Source of the DNA: an uncultured Prochlorococcus sp.
GTDB taxonomy: Bacteria > Cyanobacteriota > Cyanobacteriia > PCC-6307 > Cyanobiaceae
Assembly (NCBI GenBank): GCA_902627335.1
Contig: CACOIV010000008.1
Span: 1 to 56,316 of the forward strand
Direction: 5' to 3'
Length of the DNA: 56,316 nucleotides
Shown: positions 48,361-56,316 of the stretch, piece after piece
How positions within the stretch are numbered: the first letter of the stretch is position 1
Layout of the letters: each line of letters begins with the position of its first letter
Translations under genes and position numbers: made by a program
The notes under the pieces: generated by a model
Told to the model about the DNA's origin: nothing
Seen by the model: only the letters and a program-made list of their open reading frames with translations
The model's database searches: none

Positions 48361-49266
48361 ATGAAACATAACTGGTCAACCAAAGATATTCCAAATCTCA
48401 ATAACAAGTATGCATTAGTTACCGGAGCTAACAGTGGGCTAGGTTATTTCACAGCTAAAGCTTTAGTTGAAAAAGGATGTCACGTAATATTGGCTTGCCG
48501 AAGTGAAGAAAAGTGTTTGAAAACCAGAGACAAATTAAACAAACTAATTCCAGATGCAAAGTTAAGTTTTTGCATCTTAGATCTCTCAGATTTTCAAAAT
48601 GTTTCTAATAGAGCTAATGAATTATTAGAAAAATATGAGCACCTAGACTTTTTAATTAATAATGCAGGATTAATGCATCCACCCAAAACATTAAACGCAC
48701 AAGGATACGAGATTCAATTCGCAGTTAATCACTTATCACATATGCTCTTAACCATAAAATTACTTCCAATTATAGAAAACAAAGATTATGCGAGAGTAGT
48801 AACTGTAACCTCGGGTGCACAATTCTTTGGAAAAACCAAATGGGATAATCTAAAAGCTGAAAATTATTATAATAAGTGGGAATCATACGCAAACAGTAAA
48901 TTAGCAAATGTAATGTTTGCTTTAGAGCTTAATACCAGGTTAAATCCAAATAAAACATTTTCCTTAGCCGCACACCCTGGAGTAGCAAAAACAAATTTAT
49001 TTAATGCTCAAAAACCAAATCCAAGTCCACTAGAAAAATTTTCTTTAGAACTCTTTAGTCCAATTTTTCAATCTGCTGAAATGGGTGCTTTACCTCAACT
49101 TTATGCAGCAACTTCAGAAAATGCTAAAAGTGGAGAACACTATGGCCCAAAATATAACTTCAGAGGATATCCAAAACTATCTCCTCCATCACCTTTTGCT
49201 AAGGATAAATTTCAGAGAGAGAGGCTTTGGGATAAAAGTTATGATATTTTAGAACAATTTATTTAG
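48361..49266 (+). CDS. Short-chain dehydrogenase/reductase (retinol dehydrogenase/POR-like group)
   Basis: The 301-residue SDR has the cofactor motif ALVTGANSGLGYFTAK near residue 18, a basic residue after strand 2 (ACRSEEKC) that favours NADP, LINNAGLM, the catalytic Ser in VTVTSGAQ and YANSK with Tyr and Lys. The substrate loop AAHPGVAKTNLF is typical of the large SDR group that includes retinol dehydrogenases and light-dependent protochlorophyllide reductase. It is not POR itself. The substrate is unknown. Confidence 0.88.
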   Translation: MKHNWSTKDIPNLNNKYALVTGANSGLGYFTAKALVEKGCHVILACRSEEKCLKTRDKLNKLIPDAKLSFCILDLSDFQNVSNRANELLEKYEHLDFLINNAGLMHPPKTLNAQGYEIQFAVNHLSHMLLTIKLLPIIENKDYARVVTVTSGAQFFGKTKWDNLKAENYYNKWESYANSKLANVMFALELNTRLNPNKTFSLAAHPGVAKTNLFNAQKPNPSPLEKFSLELFSPIFQSAEMGALPQLYAATSENAKSGEHYGPKYNFRGYPKLSPPSPFAKDKFQRERLWDKSYDILEQFI

Positions 49267-49528
49267 TATTTCTTAACTTTATCAATTTTGAAAAATAAAT
49301 AAATATATGTAATTCGCTTTCTGAAAGTTTAATAAACTCTTGTAAAGCATCGTGATTTTGAATATCAAATTTTTTCGCTATTTCTAATAAATCTTCTTGA
49401 TTATCATTTACAAACCGCTCTGCGATTTGAGAAGGTTTTAACCCGTTATCTATTAGATCTCCAGGAGAATATTCCTCCCATTTTTTATAAAACCATTTAA
49501 ACCATTGATCATTAATATTATCTTGCAT
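49259..49528 (-). CDS. Small acidic hypothetical protein
   Basis: The protein has 89 residues and is mostly helical, with aromatic residues near the start (QWFKWFYKKWEEYSP). GLKPSQIAERFVNDNQEDLLEIAKKFD resembles a small helix-turn-helix-like bundle but is not a clear domain. No family is recognised. It is convergent with the SDR gene and overlaps its end by 8 bp. The ATG start is clear. Confidence 0.72.
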   Translation of the reverse strand: MQDNINDQWFKWFYKKWEEYSPGDLIDNGLKPSQIAERFVNDNQEDLLEIAKKFDIQNHDALQEFIKLSESELHIFIYFSKLIKLRNTK

Positions 49529-49691
49529 GTATTTATAAAATATTTAGTCATTGCATTTATTTTATATAAAAATAAAATAATAAATAATATTTGACTTAAA
49601 TTATCTTTTTGAAATATCAGTACAAATGCAGGTAATTTATAATTAAATTTGTATTTGATTTTCTTAAAATATTTATTCGGATTTCAATCTA

Positions 49692-51113
49692 ATGAGTTTT
49701 TTTAAAAAACACAATAAAAAAAATTATTTAATTATTGGTTTAGGAAGATCTGGATTCTGGGCTGCAAAATTACTTCAACATTCAGGTAATAAAGTTTTAG
49801 TTATTGATGAAAGTAATAATAGTGAACTATCAAATTCTCAAAAGCTATTAGAAAAAGATGGTGTCAAAGTTATTTTAGATAAGCCTTTTTTATATGATCA
49901 AATATCTCCTTATTTACCAAATCTTAATTATGTTATTTTAAGTCCAACCATAAGCTTGGCTAATGATACTGTCAAAAAATTAAGAAAGCAAAAGATAATG
50001 CTATTAGGCGAAATAGATATTGGATGGCAATATCTAAAAAATATTAATTGGGTTGGCATAACAGGTACTAATGGGAAAACGACAGTAACAGATTTATTAA
50101 GTCATATCCTTTCGGAGAATCATCTTATGGCTCCTGCAGCTGGAAATATAGGCATACCAATATGCAAATATGCATATGATTTATACAAAGATAAAAAGAA
50201 TATTGATTGGCTAATAACAGAGTTAAGTAGTTATCAAATAGAAATTACTGATGAATTGAAGCCAAAAATTGGAATATGGACTACTTTTACAAGTGATCAT
50301 TTAGAGAGGCATAAAAATCTTGAAAATTATTTCAATATCAAGAATAAGCTTCTGAAAAATTCTCAAATCAGAATTTATAATTACGATGATAAAAATCTTA
50401 GGAATTCCTCTCAAAAACTCTCAAAAGGTATATGGGTAACTTCTAGTTCTGATTCTTTAACTAAAAAAATTTGTGATTATTGGATAGATAAAGAAGGATA
50501 CGTAAATGAAAAAGGAAAGAAATTATTTGATACTAAATTTTTTAATTTAAAAGGAGAGCATAATCTTCAGAATCTATTACTTGCTTCAGCAGCAGCTAGA
50601 AAAATGGGCCTAACTGGAGATAATATTTCAAATGCATTATTGAATTATAGAAATTTACCTCATAGATTAGAAACTATTTTTAAGAATAGAAAATTTGAAA
50701 TAATCAATGATAGTAAAGCAACAAATTTTGATTCTTCTTTGGTAGGTATTAACTCTATAAAAAAATCTAAAATAATTATTTCAGGTGGTAGAAAAAAAGA
50801 AGGCGATTATAAAACATGGGCTAAAACAATCTTTCAAAAATGTAACTCTATTTTCCTGTTTGGAGAAAGCGCTTATGAACTTGAAAGCCTTCTGAAAAAG
50901 GAAGATTTTAAAATACGAATTTATTGCTTCAATAAATTATCAGATCTTATAGATAAAGTATTAATTCATGCAAAAAGAGAAAAAGTTAACACAATTTTAT
51001 TCTCTCCAGCATGCTCTAGTTTTGATCAATTTAAAAATTATGAAGAGAGGGGAAATTATTTTAAATTTCTAGTTAATGAAGCTATTACAAAAAACAAAAC
51101 TTTACTAGATTAA
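49692..51113 (+). CDS. murD: UDP-N-acetylmuramoylalanine-D-glutamate ligase
   Basis: MurD adds D-Glu to UDP-MurNAc-Ala in peptidoglycan synthesis. The 473-residue protein has an N-terminal Rossmann-like domain (IIGLGRSGFWAAKLL), the central ATPase P-loop GITGTNGKTTVTDLL, TELSSYQIE, the ligand region PHRLETIFKN and the C-terminal domain with NDSKATNFDSSLVG and ISGGRKKEGDY. Length and motif order are normal. Confidence 0.96.
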   Translation: MSFFKKHNKKNYLIIGLGRSGFWAAKLLQHSGNKVLVIDESNNSELSNSQKLLEKDGVKVILDKPFLYDQISPYLPNLNYVILSPTISLANDTVKKLRKQKIMLLGEIDIGWQYLKNINWVGITGTNGKTTVTDLLSHILSENHLMAPAAGNIGIPICKYAYDLYKDKKNIDWLITELSSYQIEITDELKPKIGIWTTFTSDHLERHKNLENYFNIKNKLLKNSQIRIYNYDDKNLRNSSQKLSKGIWVTSSSDSLTKKICDYWIDKEGYVNEKGKKLFDTKFFNLKGEHNLQNLLLASAAARKMGLTGDNISNALLNYRNLPHRLETIFKNRKFEIINDSKATNFDSSLVGINSIKKSKIIISGGRKKEGDYKTWAKTIFQKCNSIFLFGESAYELESLLKKEDFKIRIYCFNKLSDLIDKVLIHAKREKVNTILFSPACSSFDQFKNYEERGNYFKFLVNEAITKNKTLLD

Positions 51114-51147
51114 GATAATTTAATTTATATGGACGGTCATTACAACC

Positions 51148-51167
51148 TAAACCGAACTGGCGGTTTA
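51148..51167 (+). other. Perfect 7-bp hairpin after murD
   Basis: TAAACCG and CGGTTTA with a 6-nt loop (AACTGG) lie 35 bp past the murD stop. The GC content is higher than in the surrounding spacer. No T-run follows on the plus strand, so it is a poor intrinsic terminator. It could be a processing site, part of an sRNA, or a leader element for the next gene. Confidence 0.4.
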
Positions 51168-51208
51168 ATAGCAAAAACAGTTAATTTATTTTAAGAGATT
51201 TAAACTAT

Positions 51209-51523
51209 ATGAGTGACTCTAACAACCTTCCAAAAGCGATAAGTCATAAAAAACTTTCATCTTTGCTAATTAATGCCCATAAGGACAGATTTTCTTCTAT
51301 TGGCGAAAATAATGTAATTGAAACTGAACAGCAAGAATTTGCAGAACTATTAGAGAATTGGGAAGAAAGTACAAAGGATATAATAAATAAAGTTTCTTCT
51401 AAAAATAAAAATATATTAAAAGACAAATCTAGTAACTCAATCATGGCACTTGGGGCAATGGAAGTGCATTTAAACATGGCTTTGCAAGCATTAAAAGTTT
51501 TTATCAACGATAAAAAAGAATAG
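51209..51523 (+). CDS. Small hypothetical protein
   Basis: The protein has 104 residues and is hydrophilic and helical, without signal peptide or membrane segment. The middle has ENWEESTKDIINKVSSKNK and the C-terminal helix SIMALGAMEVHLNMALQALKVFI is amphipathic. No family is recognised. It stands alone between murD and a 480-bp gap and probably belongs to the picocyanobacterial-specific set, but that is inferred. Confidence 0.7.
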   Translation: MSDSNNLPKAISHKKLSSLLINAHKDRFSSIGENNVIETEQQEFAELLENWEESTKDIINKVSSKNKNILKDKSSNSIMALGAMEVHLNMALQALKVFINDKKE

Positions 51524-52002
51524 ATAAACAATTTTTGATGAGTTAAAATTATTGATAAATATTTTTATTAACAATCAAATTCAACCAAAAATTTTTATTT
51601 TAAAGTCCAATACGTCTTTTATAATGTTGAATATTATATGGTAGTTAAGATTTTTGAATCTATGAATATAGGCAGTATTTGATTTATAAGTTAATTATTC
51701 AAAACAAGCTATCAGCTTTTTTAATATGTAAAATTTAAATAATATTTAAATAAAAGTACTACTTATCTATCCTGTTTTGAGTTTTAGTTGCTTTATCAAT
51801 TATTTTTTTTGCTTCTTCTCTCGTCAAACATTTTTCAGCTTTTACCTGAAGACTATTCAATTTTCTGTATTGCTTTGTATTTTTCATTATCTTTTTACCA
51901 AATATAACACAATTTATATTATTTAGTTTGATTACATTTCCAAAACAATTAACTTAAAATGAGATGCTTTTAATTCAGATATATTTAATAAATTTTGAAT
52001 TA
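51524..52002. other. 479-bp spacer with one candidate small ORF
   Basis: This is AT-rich DNA with no RNA gene or strong hairpin. The only supported candidate is a 42-residue minus-strand reading at 51759-51887, listed separately. The plus-strand part at 51530-51750 contains only very short readings. Confidence 0.6.
51759..51887 (-). CDS. Candidate 42-aa protein
   Basis: The ATG at 51887 opens 42 codons ending in TAG. The product is basic and helical, with MKNTKQYRKLNSLQVKAEK followed by CLTREEAKKIIDKATK. The amino-acid mix (KK, EE, ordered helix pattern) looks more protein-like than random AT-rich sequence. No close neighbour explains it. It could equally be a remnant. Confidence 0.42.
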   Translation of the reverse strand: MKNTKQYRKLNSLQVKAEKCLTREEAKKIIDKATKTQNRIDK

Positions 52003-52509
52003 TCACAACAGTATAGGGGGGTGTATAGGATTATTAAGTTTTGTCTTTCTAATAATTAATGGTTCATAAGAATCTAAAAATCGTTTTTGCTTTAATTTTT
52101 TATATTTTTCTAATATTTTTAATAATTGTCTATTCCTAGAAAATAATTTTCCTTTATTGCCCCAACCTAGCCACAAATCACAATTTATATTTTCTGACCA
52201 ATATCTAAGACTTGAATTTATAAATTGGTTATTTAAAAAACCTATAGGATTATTATGGTTTTTTAAATTCTCTGGATTTTTTGATATTAAGGCAAAAAGA
52301 TTAATTATCTTAAGTTTTCCATATTCATTAAATGATGATATTTTAATTATTTTCTTTGTAGTATTATCTGTAAATTTATTATCTGAAAGAGAAGGATTCA
52401 ATCCAATAAATACTAATTCTTTTTGATTATTTGAAATTTCAAATTCTAATATCCATCTATATAGCCTGCATTCGCTCAGAAGACACTTTCTACTAATAAT
52501 TTGAATCAA
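52003..52509 (-). CDS. DUF1643 family protein
   Basis: The start was set at a TTG (52509) that overlaps the stop of the upstream DUF2214 gene as TTGA, giving 168 residues. A reading from 52566 would overlap that gene by 61 bp. The family pattern is clear: SECRLYRWIL, ELVFIGLNPSLSD, KIINLFALISKNP, and LWLGWGNKGKL. DUF1643 occurs in phage and bacterial genomes; its role is unknown. The C-terminus ends PIHPPILL, matching the usual HP end. Confidence 0.8.
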   Translation of the reverse strand: MIQIISRKCLLSECRLYRWILEFEISNNQKELVFIGLNPSLSDNKFTDNTTKKIIKISSFNEYGKLKIINLFALISKNPENLKNHNNPIGFLNNQFINSSLRYWSENINCDLWLGWGNKGKLFSRNRQLLKILEKYKKLKQKRFLDSYEPLIIRKTKLNNPIHPPILL

Positions 52510-52991
52510 GTTAAACCAATTCCCCGTGCCATCAAAGTAGCAAGAAAGGGTATCATTGCAAAACAAGCAAGTTCGGTACTTATTATGAATTTAAATCTTT
52601 TAACAATGTTATCAGAAATAATAGGTAACTCATTTTTACTCAAAGGGATTGCCCAAAGTATATATGTAGTAGTGGGGTAAAGAGAAAGTAAGCCAACTAT
52701 TACGTAGACTGAGACTTTAAACCAAAAAATTGGATTACTCAAATAAAATTCACCACCTTGACCAAAATATTTAACTCTTAATATTCCTGTGATTAATATC
52801 GCTAAACCAGCTATTCCATAAATTACATCTGCGATAATCATATTTATTACTTCTTTCTTATTTAAATCTACCTTAAGAAAGATTCTTTCATAAAGTAGTG
52901 CACCAAAACAAAGAATGATTCCTAGGTAATGAACATATGCAACAAATGCACTTTTTAATGAATCACCACCCGAAGAGAGATCAACAAACAT
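52506..52991 (-). CDS. DUF2214 family membrane protein
   Basis: This 161-residue integral membrane protein has four helices: FVAYVHYLGIILCFGALLYER, MIIADVIYGIAGLAILITGILR, FWFKVSVYVIVGLLSLYPTT and ELACFAMIPFLATLMARGIG. The His in helix 1 and spaced basic residues resemble heme-binding CopD/DUF2214 members. The function is unknown. It starts at ATG 52991 and is coupled to DUF1643 by a TTGA overlap. Confidence 0.85.
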   Translation of the reverse strand: MFVDLSSGGDSLKSAFVAYVHYLGIILCFGALLYERIFLKVDLNKKEVINMIIADVIYGIAGLAILITGILRVKYFGQGGEFYLSNPIFWFKVSVYVIVGLLSLYPTTTYILWAIPLSKNELPIISDNIVKRFKFIISTELACFAMIPFLATLMARGIGLT

Positions 52992-53079
52992 TGGGATGTA
53001 GAATTTTATACAATATTAGCTATCTTTTAACTTATTCGTCTCATCGCTATTTACGTTCTTGTTTCTAACAAATTTAAAC

Positions 53080-53805
53080 CTATTTTTCACATACTTCAGT
53101 TTTGCTCCAAGCCTCCACTACATCAGGAAAATGTTTTTCCATGCAATTATCACAAACCCCATGGCTAAATCTAATATTACTTACTTTTGCCAAATACTTT
53201 TCTATATGTTGCCAATCCCCATCCTTATTTCTTACCTCTCTGCAATAAGAACATACAGATAATATCCCATCTTGATGATGTAAATGAGAAAGAGCATCTA
53301 ATAAATTTAAACTTCTCTTTCTTAGTTCTAAAAAAGATACTATTTGCTTCGCTAACAATTCCATTACTGAAGATTGATCAGAAGATAAACTACCAGGCTT
53401 TCTATCAATTACACAAAGAGTTCCCACTTTATTACCTTCGCTATTCTTTAATGGAAATCCAGCATAAAAGCGAATCTTAGGATCCCCTTTAACTAGTGGA
53501 TTATTTACAAATCTCTCATCAAGAAAAGCATCTTCAACAATTAAAGGATGATTTTCTTTAATTGCATGGGTACAAAAAGACCAATCTCTTCTTGTCTCAT
53601 TTTTATGAAATCCAACTTTTGATTTAAACCATTGTCTATCTTTATCTACAAGTGTCATTAAGGAAATTGGAACTTTACAAGTATGGCAGGCTATCTGGGT
53701 AATATCATCGTAACAAGATTCTGGTTTAGTTCCTAAAATTCTATATTCAGCCAAAGCCTGTAACCTTCTATCTTCTTCTTCTTGGTCTGAAATTAGATTA
53801 TTCAT
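53080..53805 (-). CDS. GAF domain protein with C-terminal four-cysteine module
   Basis: From ATG 53805 the protein has 241 residues. A GAF domain covers about 30-165 (CYDDITQIACHTCKVPISLMTL, WSFCTHAI, FYAGFPLK, VGTLCVIDRKPG). The C-terminus has CSYCREVRNKDGDWQHIEKYL with Cys185 and Cys188, and SHGVCDNCMEKHFPD with Cys218 and Cys221. This tail is also seen appended to PAS and receiver proteins and is probably a metal site. The longer TTG reading was rejected. No output domain such as a kinase or GGDEF is present. Confidence 0.88.
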   Translation of the reverse strand: MNNLISDQEEEDRRLQALAEYRILGTKPESCYDDITQIACHTCKVPISLMTLVDKDRQWFKSKVGFHKNETRRDWSFCTHAIKENHPLIVEDAFLDERFVNNPLVKGDPKIRFYAGFPLKNSEGNKVGTLCVIDRKPGSLSSDQSSVMELLAKQIVSFLELRKRSLNLLDALSHLHHQDGILSVCSYCREVRNKDGDWQHIEKYLAKVSNIRFSHGVCDNCMEKHFPDVVEAWSKTEVCEK

Positions 53806-53903
53806 ATTTATATCTAATAAATACAAACTTTAAACTTAGACTTGCTAATTAAAAACAATTTTTTCTAAATCCTTAATAAAAAAAAATGAAACTTAGTGAA
53901 TTG

Positions 53904-55136
53904 TTACCTTAATGAATTTGCTATTGCCACGCCTGCCAACCATCCACTTGTCCAACAATGTTGAAAATTAAAGCCTCCTGTTATTCCATCAACATCAAGT
54001 ATTTCTCCTGATAGATACAAACCTTTACAGATCAAACTTTCCATTGTTTTAAAGCTAACTTGACTCAAGTCAACTCCACCAGAAGTAACAAACTCATCTC
54101 CAAAAGGGCCTTTATTAGTTATTTGATATTCATCATTCATTAAAAATTTAATCATTATTTCCCTTTCTTTAGTGATAATCTCAGCCCATTTCTTATCTTT
54201 ATCTATATTCATTTTATCTAATAAAAAGATCCATAATCTTTTTGTAATGTATGGGAAGGGCCTTGTATTGTAAAGATTAGATTTACCATTAAATTGTCGT
54301 AATTGATTTAATTTTTCACTTAAATCTGAATAACCTAATTTAGACCATTGAATTATTAGTTTGAATTTATATCTAGCTCCATAAAGTTCTCTTGCAGCAA
54401 TAGAAGATAATTTTAAAATGCCTGGACCACTAAATCCCCAATGAGTTATAAGTAAATCTCCTTTACAGGAAAAAGAGTTCTCATTTATCAAAATTTTTAA
54501 ATCTAGATCTCTAACTGATACACCACTACATTCTTTTAGAAAATTTTCTTTACAAGTAAACGAAAATAGTGAGGGGACCGGTTTTATAATATTATGACCT
54601 AATGAGTCTGCTAATTTATATCCACTTGGATTTCCTCCTGTTGATATAAGTATCTTTTTTGAGAATAAATATTCATCATCAGAAATAAAAACTTGGAATA
54701 AATCAGAGGAGGTTTTAATGATTTTTCGTACAAATTTCTTTTTAGAAACTTGTATGTCTATCTCCTTGGCAGATCTTTCAAGGCAACTAACTATATCCAT
54801 CGATGAATCAGAAACAGGGAAAACTCTATTATCATCTTCAATTTTTAATTTTACTCCCCTCTTTTCAAACCAATCAAATATGTCGCCTGTAGCAAATCTG
54901 CTAAAAGATTCGAAGAGTTTAATTCCACCTCTTGGATAATTTCCAATAAATTCTGCTGGAATCCAAGACGCGTTAGTAACATTACATCTACCGCCTCCAC
55001 TTATCCTTACTTTTTCTAAAATCCTTGAAGTGCCCTCGAGAATAGTAATTCTTCTTACTCCCCTCTCCTTCGCAGTTATTGCGGTCATAAAACCTGCAGC
55101 GCCTCCTCCAATAACAATTAAATCAAACTCCAACAA
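53904..55136 (-). CDS. HI0933/BaiN-type FAD-dependent oxidoreductase
   Basis: This 410-residue flavoprotein has the FAD-binding VIGGGAAGFMTAITAKERG at the N-terminus and GTSRILEKVRISGGGRCNVTNA, the HI0933 family signature. The C-terminal GPFGDEFVTSGGVDLSQVSFKTMES and GLYLSGEILDVDGITGGFNFQ complete the FAD site. The start is a TTG at 55136. The family includes reductases of uncertain substrate; none can be named here. Confidence 0.92.
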   Translation of the reverse strand: MLEFDLIVIGGGAAGFMTAITAKERGVRRITILEGTSRILEKVRISGGGRCNVTNASWIPAEFIGNYPRGGIKLFESFSRFATGDIFDWFEKRGVKLKIEDDNRVFPVSDSSMDIVSCLERSAKEIDIQVSKKKFVRKIIKTSSDLFQVFISDDEYLFSKKILISTGGNPSGYKLADSLGHNIIKPVPSLFSFTCKENFLKECSGVSVRDLDLKILINENSFSCKGDLLITHWGFSGPGILKLSSIAARELYGARYKFKLIIQWSKLGYSDLSEKLNQLRQFNGKSNLYNTRPFPYITKRLWIFLLDKMNIDKDKKWAEIITKEREIMIKFLMNDEYQITNKGPFGDEFVTSGGVDLSQVSFKTMESLICKGLYLSGEILDVDGITGGFNFQHCWTSGWLAGVAIANSLR

Positions 55137-55280
55137 TTACTCAAAATATGCTTACTATTTTTAACCTTAGCAATTATATAATTTTAAAAAAAATAAACTT
55201 TAAACCCATTTTTAATAAAGTTAAAATCAAAAATTAACATTTTATTCTCATAATTTAATTTTTTAGTTTAGTTTGTTGTA

Positions 55281-55508
55281 ATGGATAGATTATTTTCTTA
55301 CGTTAAATATTCTGAAGCTAGTTTTCAAATGACTAGTCAATATACTGCACTTTTACTAATAACAAGCGGTATATGGATTCTTCTTTGGTTTGGTTATAGA
55401 AATAATAAATTAAACGATGAAAAAAAAATGAAAGAGAAACAGGAACGGATCCAAGCAAACACAGAGAGAAGAAAAAAATTAGATAGCCTTTATCCAAATA
55501 ATAAATAA
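55281..55508 (+). CDS. 75-aa single-helix membrane protein
   Basis: The protein has a short N-terminal segment, one membrane helix at about 22-38 (TALLLITSGIWILLWFG) and a Lys/Glu-rich coiled tail ending RRKKLDSLYPNNK. The tail and its SLYP end resemble the 57-aa protein at 45227. No family is recognised. The ATG at 55281 is the only start that keeps the helix near the N-terminus. Confidence 0.75.
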   Translation: MDRLFSYVKYSEASFQMTSQYTALLLITSGIWILLWFGYRNNKLNDEKKMKEKQERIQANTERRKKLDSLYPNNK

Positions 55509-55793
55509 AATTACAGCTTAGTAATACATTATTTAATTATTTATGGTTTTAGAGATTGTATTTATTTTTACGAAATCAAAATTATTTAAGAAAATGGTAA
55601 AAAGACATTCTTTTAATAAAGGAGCTTAAGAGCCTTTAAAAATTTATATTTGCAATTTTGATTTTTTTATAAGTTTTCTAATTTATTAGTTTACATATAC
55701 TGGGAAGATTGAATGCTTATTTTACTGATTAATGTCTAATCTAATAAAAAGCATTTAATATGAAGTAGTATCAATTTTTAAATTATTAATTTA
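55509..55793. other. 285-bp AT-rich spacer with a weak hairpin
   Basis: No supported gene is seen. An imperfect palindrome, AAAGGAGCTTAAGAGCCTTT, lies at about 55618-55637 and could be a weak terminator for the 75-aa gene. A 28-codon reading at 55543-55629 lacks other support. Confidence 0.5.
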
Positions 55794-55892
55794 ATGCAAT
55801 TAAGGGATTTAAAATCTTATTTACAATATCTTCCTGGGTGTTTAATACTTTTATATGTATTATTTCTAGTTATATCTCAAGTATTAAATTAA
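55794..55892 (+). CDS. Candidate 32-aa single-helix peptide
   Basis: The ATG at 55794 opens 32 codons and ends at TAA 55890-55892. The second half is hydrophobic (LPGCLILLYVLFLVISQ), forming one membrane helix. It lies 21 bp before the probable EamA start and could be a leader, an independent small membrane peptide, or the frame-shifted front of that gene. The evidence is thin. Confidence 0.3.
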   Translation: MQLRDLKSYLQYLPGCLILLYVLFLVISQVLN

Positions 55893-55913
55893 TTGTAATT
55901 TGATTTAGCTATT

Positions 55914-56316
55914 TTGATAGGAATTTTTTCTGCTATAGGCGCTTCTTTATCATGGACTTATGCATGTTTTATCTGGAGAAGTCAAACAAATCATAATAGA
56001 CCTTTAGATATTAATTTAATAAAAAACTTATTTGCTTTTATATTTTTTTCTCCAGTACTTTTTACTCTTAAAGATATTATTCAATATAAATTCCTTATTT
56101 TATTATTATTAAGTGGTGTTATCGGAATAGGAATTGGGGATTCATTTTATCTAAGATCTTTAAAACTTATAGGCACGAGAAAAACTCTATCTATTGAAGC
56201 TTTATCTCCAATAATAGCAGCATTAAGTGGAGGCATTTTTATTAATGAAAATTTATCCATTAAATCTTGGATAGGCATAATAATTGTATCAATTTCATTT
56301 ATTACAATTTTAAAAA
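55914..56316 (+). CDS. EamA/DMT-type transporter, 5' part (cut by window end)
   Basis: The frame is open from 55899 after an in-frame TAA, and the first likely start is a TTG at 55914. It encodes 134 residues with about four or five helices: GIFSAIGASLSWTYACFIWR, then LLSGVIGIGIGDSFYLRSLKLIG and EALSPIIAALSGGIFI...ENLSIKSWIGIIIVSISF. The helix pattern, the G-rich helix and the repeat-type end NE-x-L-S-x-x-x-W-I-G match the first EamA repeat of drug/metabolite exporters. A second repeat should follow beyond the window. The substrate is unknown. Confidence 0.8.
   Translation, partial: MIGIFSAIGASLSWTYACFIWRSQTNHNRPLDINLIKNLFAFIFFSPVLFTLKDIIQYKFLILLLLSGVIGIGIGDSFYLRSLKLIGTRKTLSIEALSPIIAALSGGIFINENLSIKSWIGIIIVSISFITILK

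Noticed and set aside
52510-52566. Longer DUF1643 reading from the ATG at 52566
   Set aside because: It overlaps the DUF2214 gene by 61 bp and adds residues before the family core; the TTG at 52509 on the stop codon fits better.
53059-53480. Two plus-strand readings opposite the GAF gene
   Set aside because: They are antisense shadows with no family features, and the minus-strand GAF protein is clear.
55543-55629. 28-codon reading before the EamA gene
   Set aside because: It is short and basic, with no conserved feature or start signal to support it.

Overview
The window is a strongly AT-rich, densely packed bacterial chromosome segment. It looks like a marine picocyanobacterium, most likely a high-light Prochlorococcus. 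The evidence is a combination of genes: kaiB and kaiC with no kaiA, the histidine kinase NblS, a high-light-inducible (Hli) protein, clpR next to clpP3, the cyanobacterial families DUF3086, DUF3119, DUF1825 and the photosystem II S4 protein, a lipid A/BamA cluster, short spacers and many TTG starts. The clade is inferred from gene content and base composition; the exact strain cannot be told. No insertion sequence, prophage, integron or CRISPR array is visible.

Layout. 1-3.4 kb: end of a probable ftsQ, ftsZ, the SRP RNA (minus strand), panB and hemW. 3.4-8 kb: a membrane PIN-TRAM protein, clpR-clpP3, ilvC and cobD/cbiB. 8-9.8 kb: an hli gene, four small membrane or exported proteins, and hup with its terminator. 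9.8-19 kb: a 548-bp hup/glgX spacer with a GC-rich hairpin, a glycogen-debranching enzyme, tRNA-Gly(UCC), a GPH-type transporter, an MlaE-like permease with DUF3119 and DUF3086 partners, plsY, pyrF, tyrS and DUF1825. 19-28 kb: a GIY-YIG protein, pepA, an exported MsrA, then the minus-strand run purC, bamA, lpxC, fabZ, lpxA, lpxB (listed upstream to downstream), which covers early lipid A synthesis and outer-membrane assembly.

28-40 kb: purD and nblS converge on kaiC-kaiB. Then follow rplU-rpmA, a methyltransferase, truB, a SpoIID-like protein, rnz, a lumenal pentapeptide protein, a Cys-rich protein and a ferredoxin. 40-47 kb: prmA, serA, a membrane protein paired with the photosystem II S4 protein, tRNA-Val(GAC), an NnrU/ICMT-like membrane protein, a PNPOx-like flavoprotein, a 57-aa membrane protein, DoxX, and a photolyase-like protein whose domains appear to be in swapped order. 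47-56 kb is the most accessory stretch: a decayed NAD+ DNA ligase-like gene, an SDR, murD, small ORFs, DUF1643 coupled to DUF2214, a GAF protein with a four-cysteine tail, an HI0933-type flavoprotein, a 75-aa membrane protein and the start of an EamA transporter cut by the window edge.

Most of the window is housekeeping. The observations most worth checking are the permuted photolyase, the ligase-like pseudogene, a rho-independent terminator inside the coding end of a convergent gene, the kaiA-less clock locus, and several uncharacterised tiny membrane proteins, two of which share a C-terminal RR...SLYP signature.
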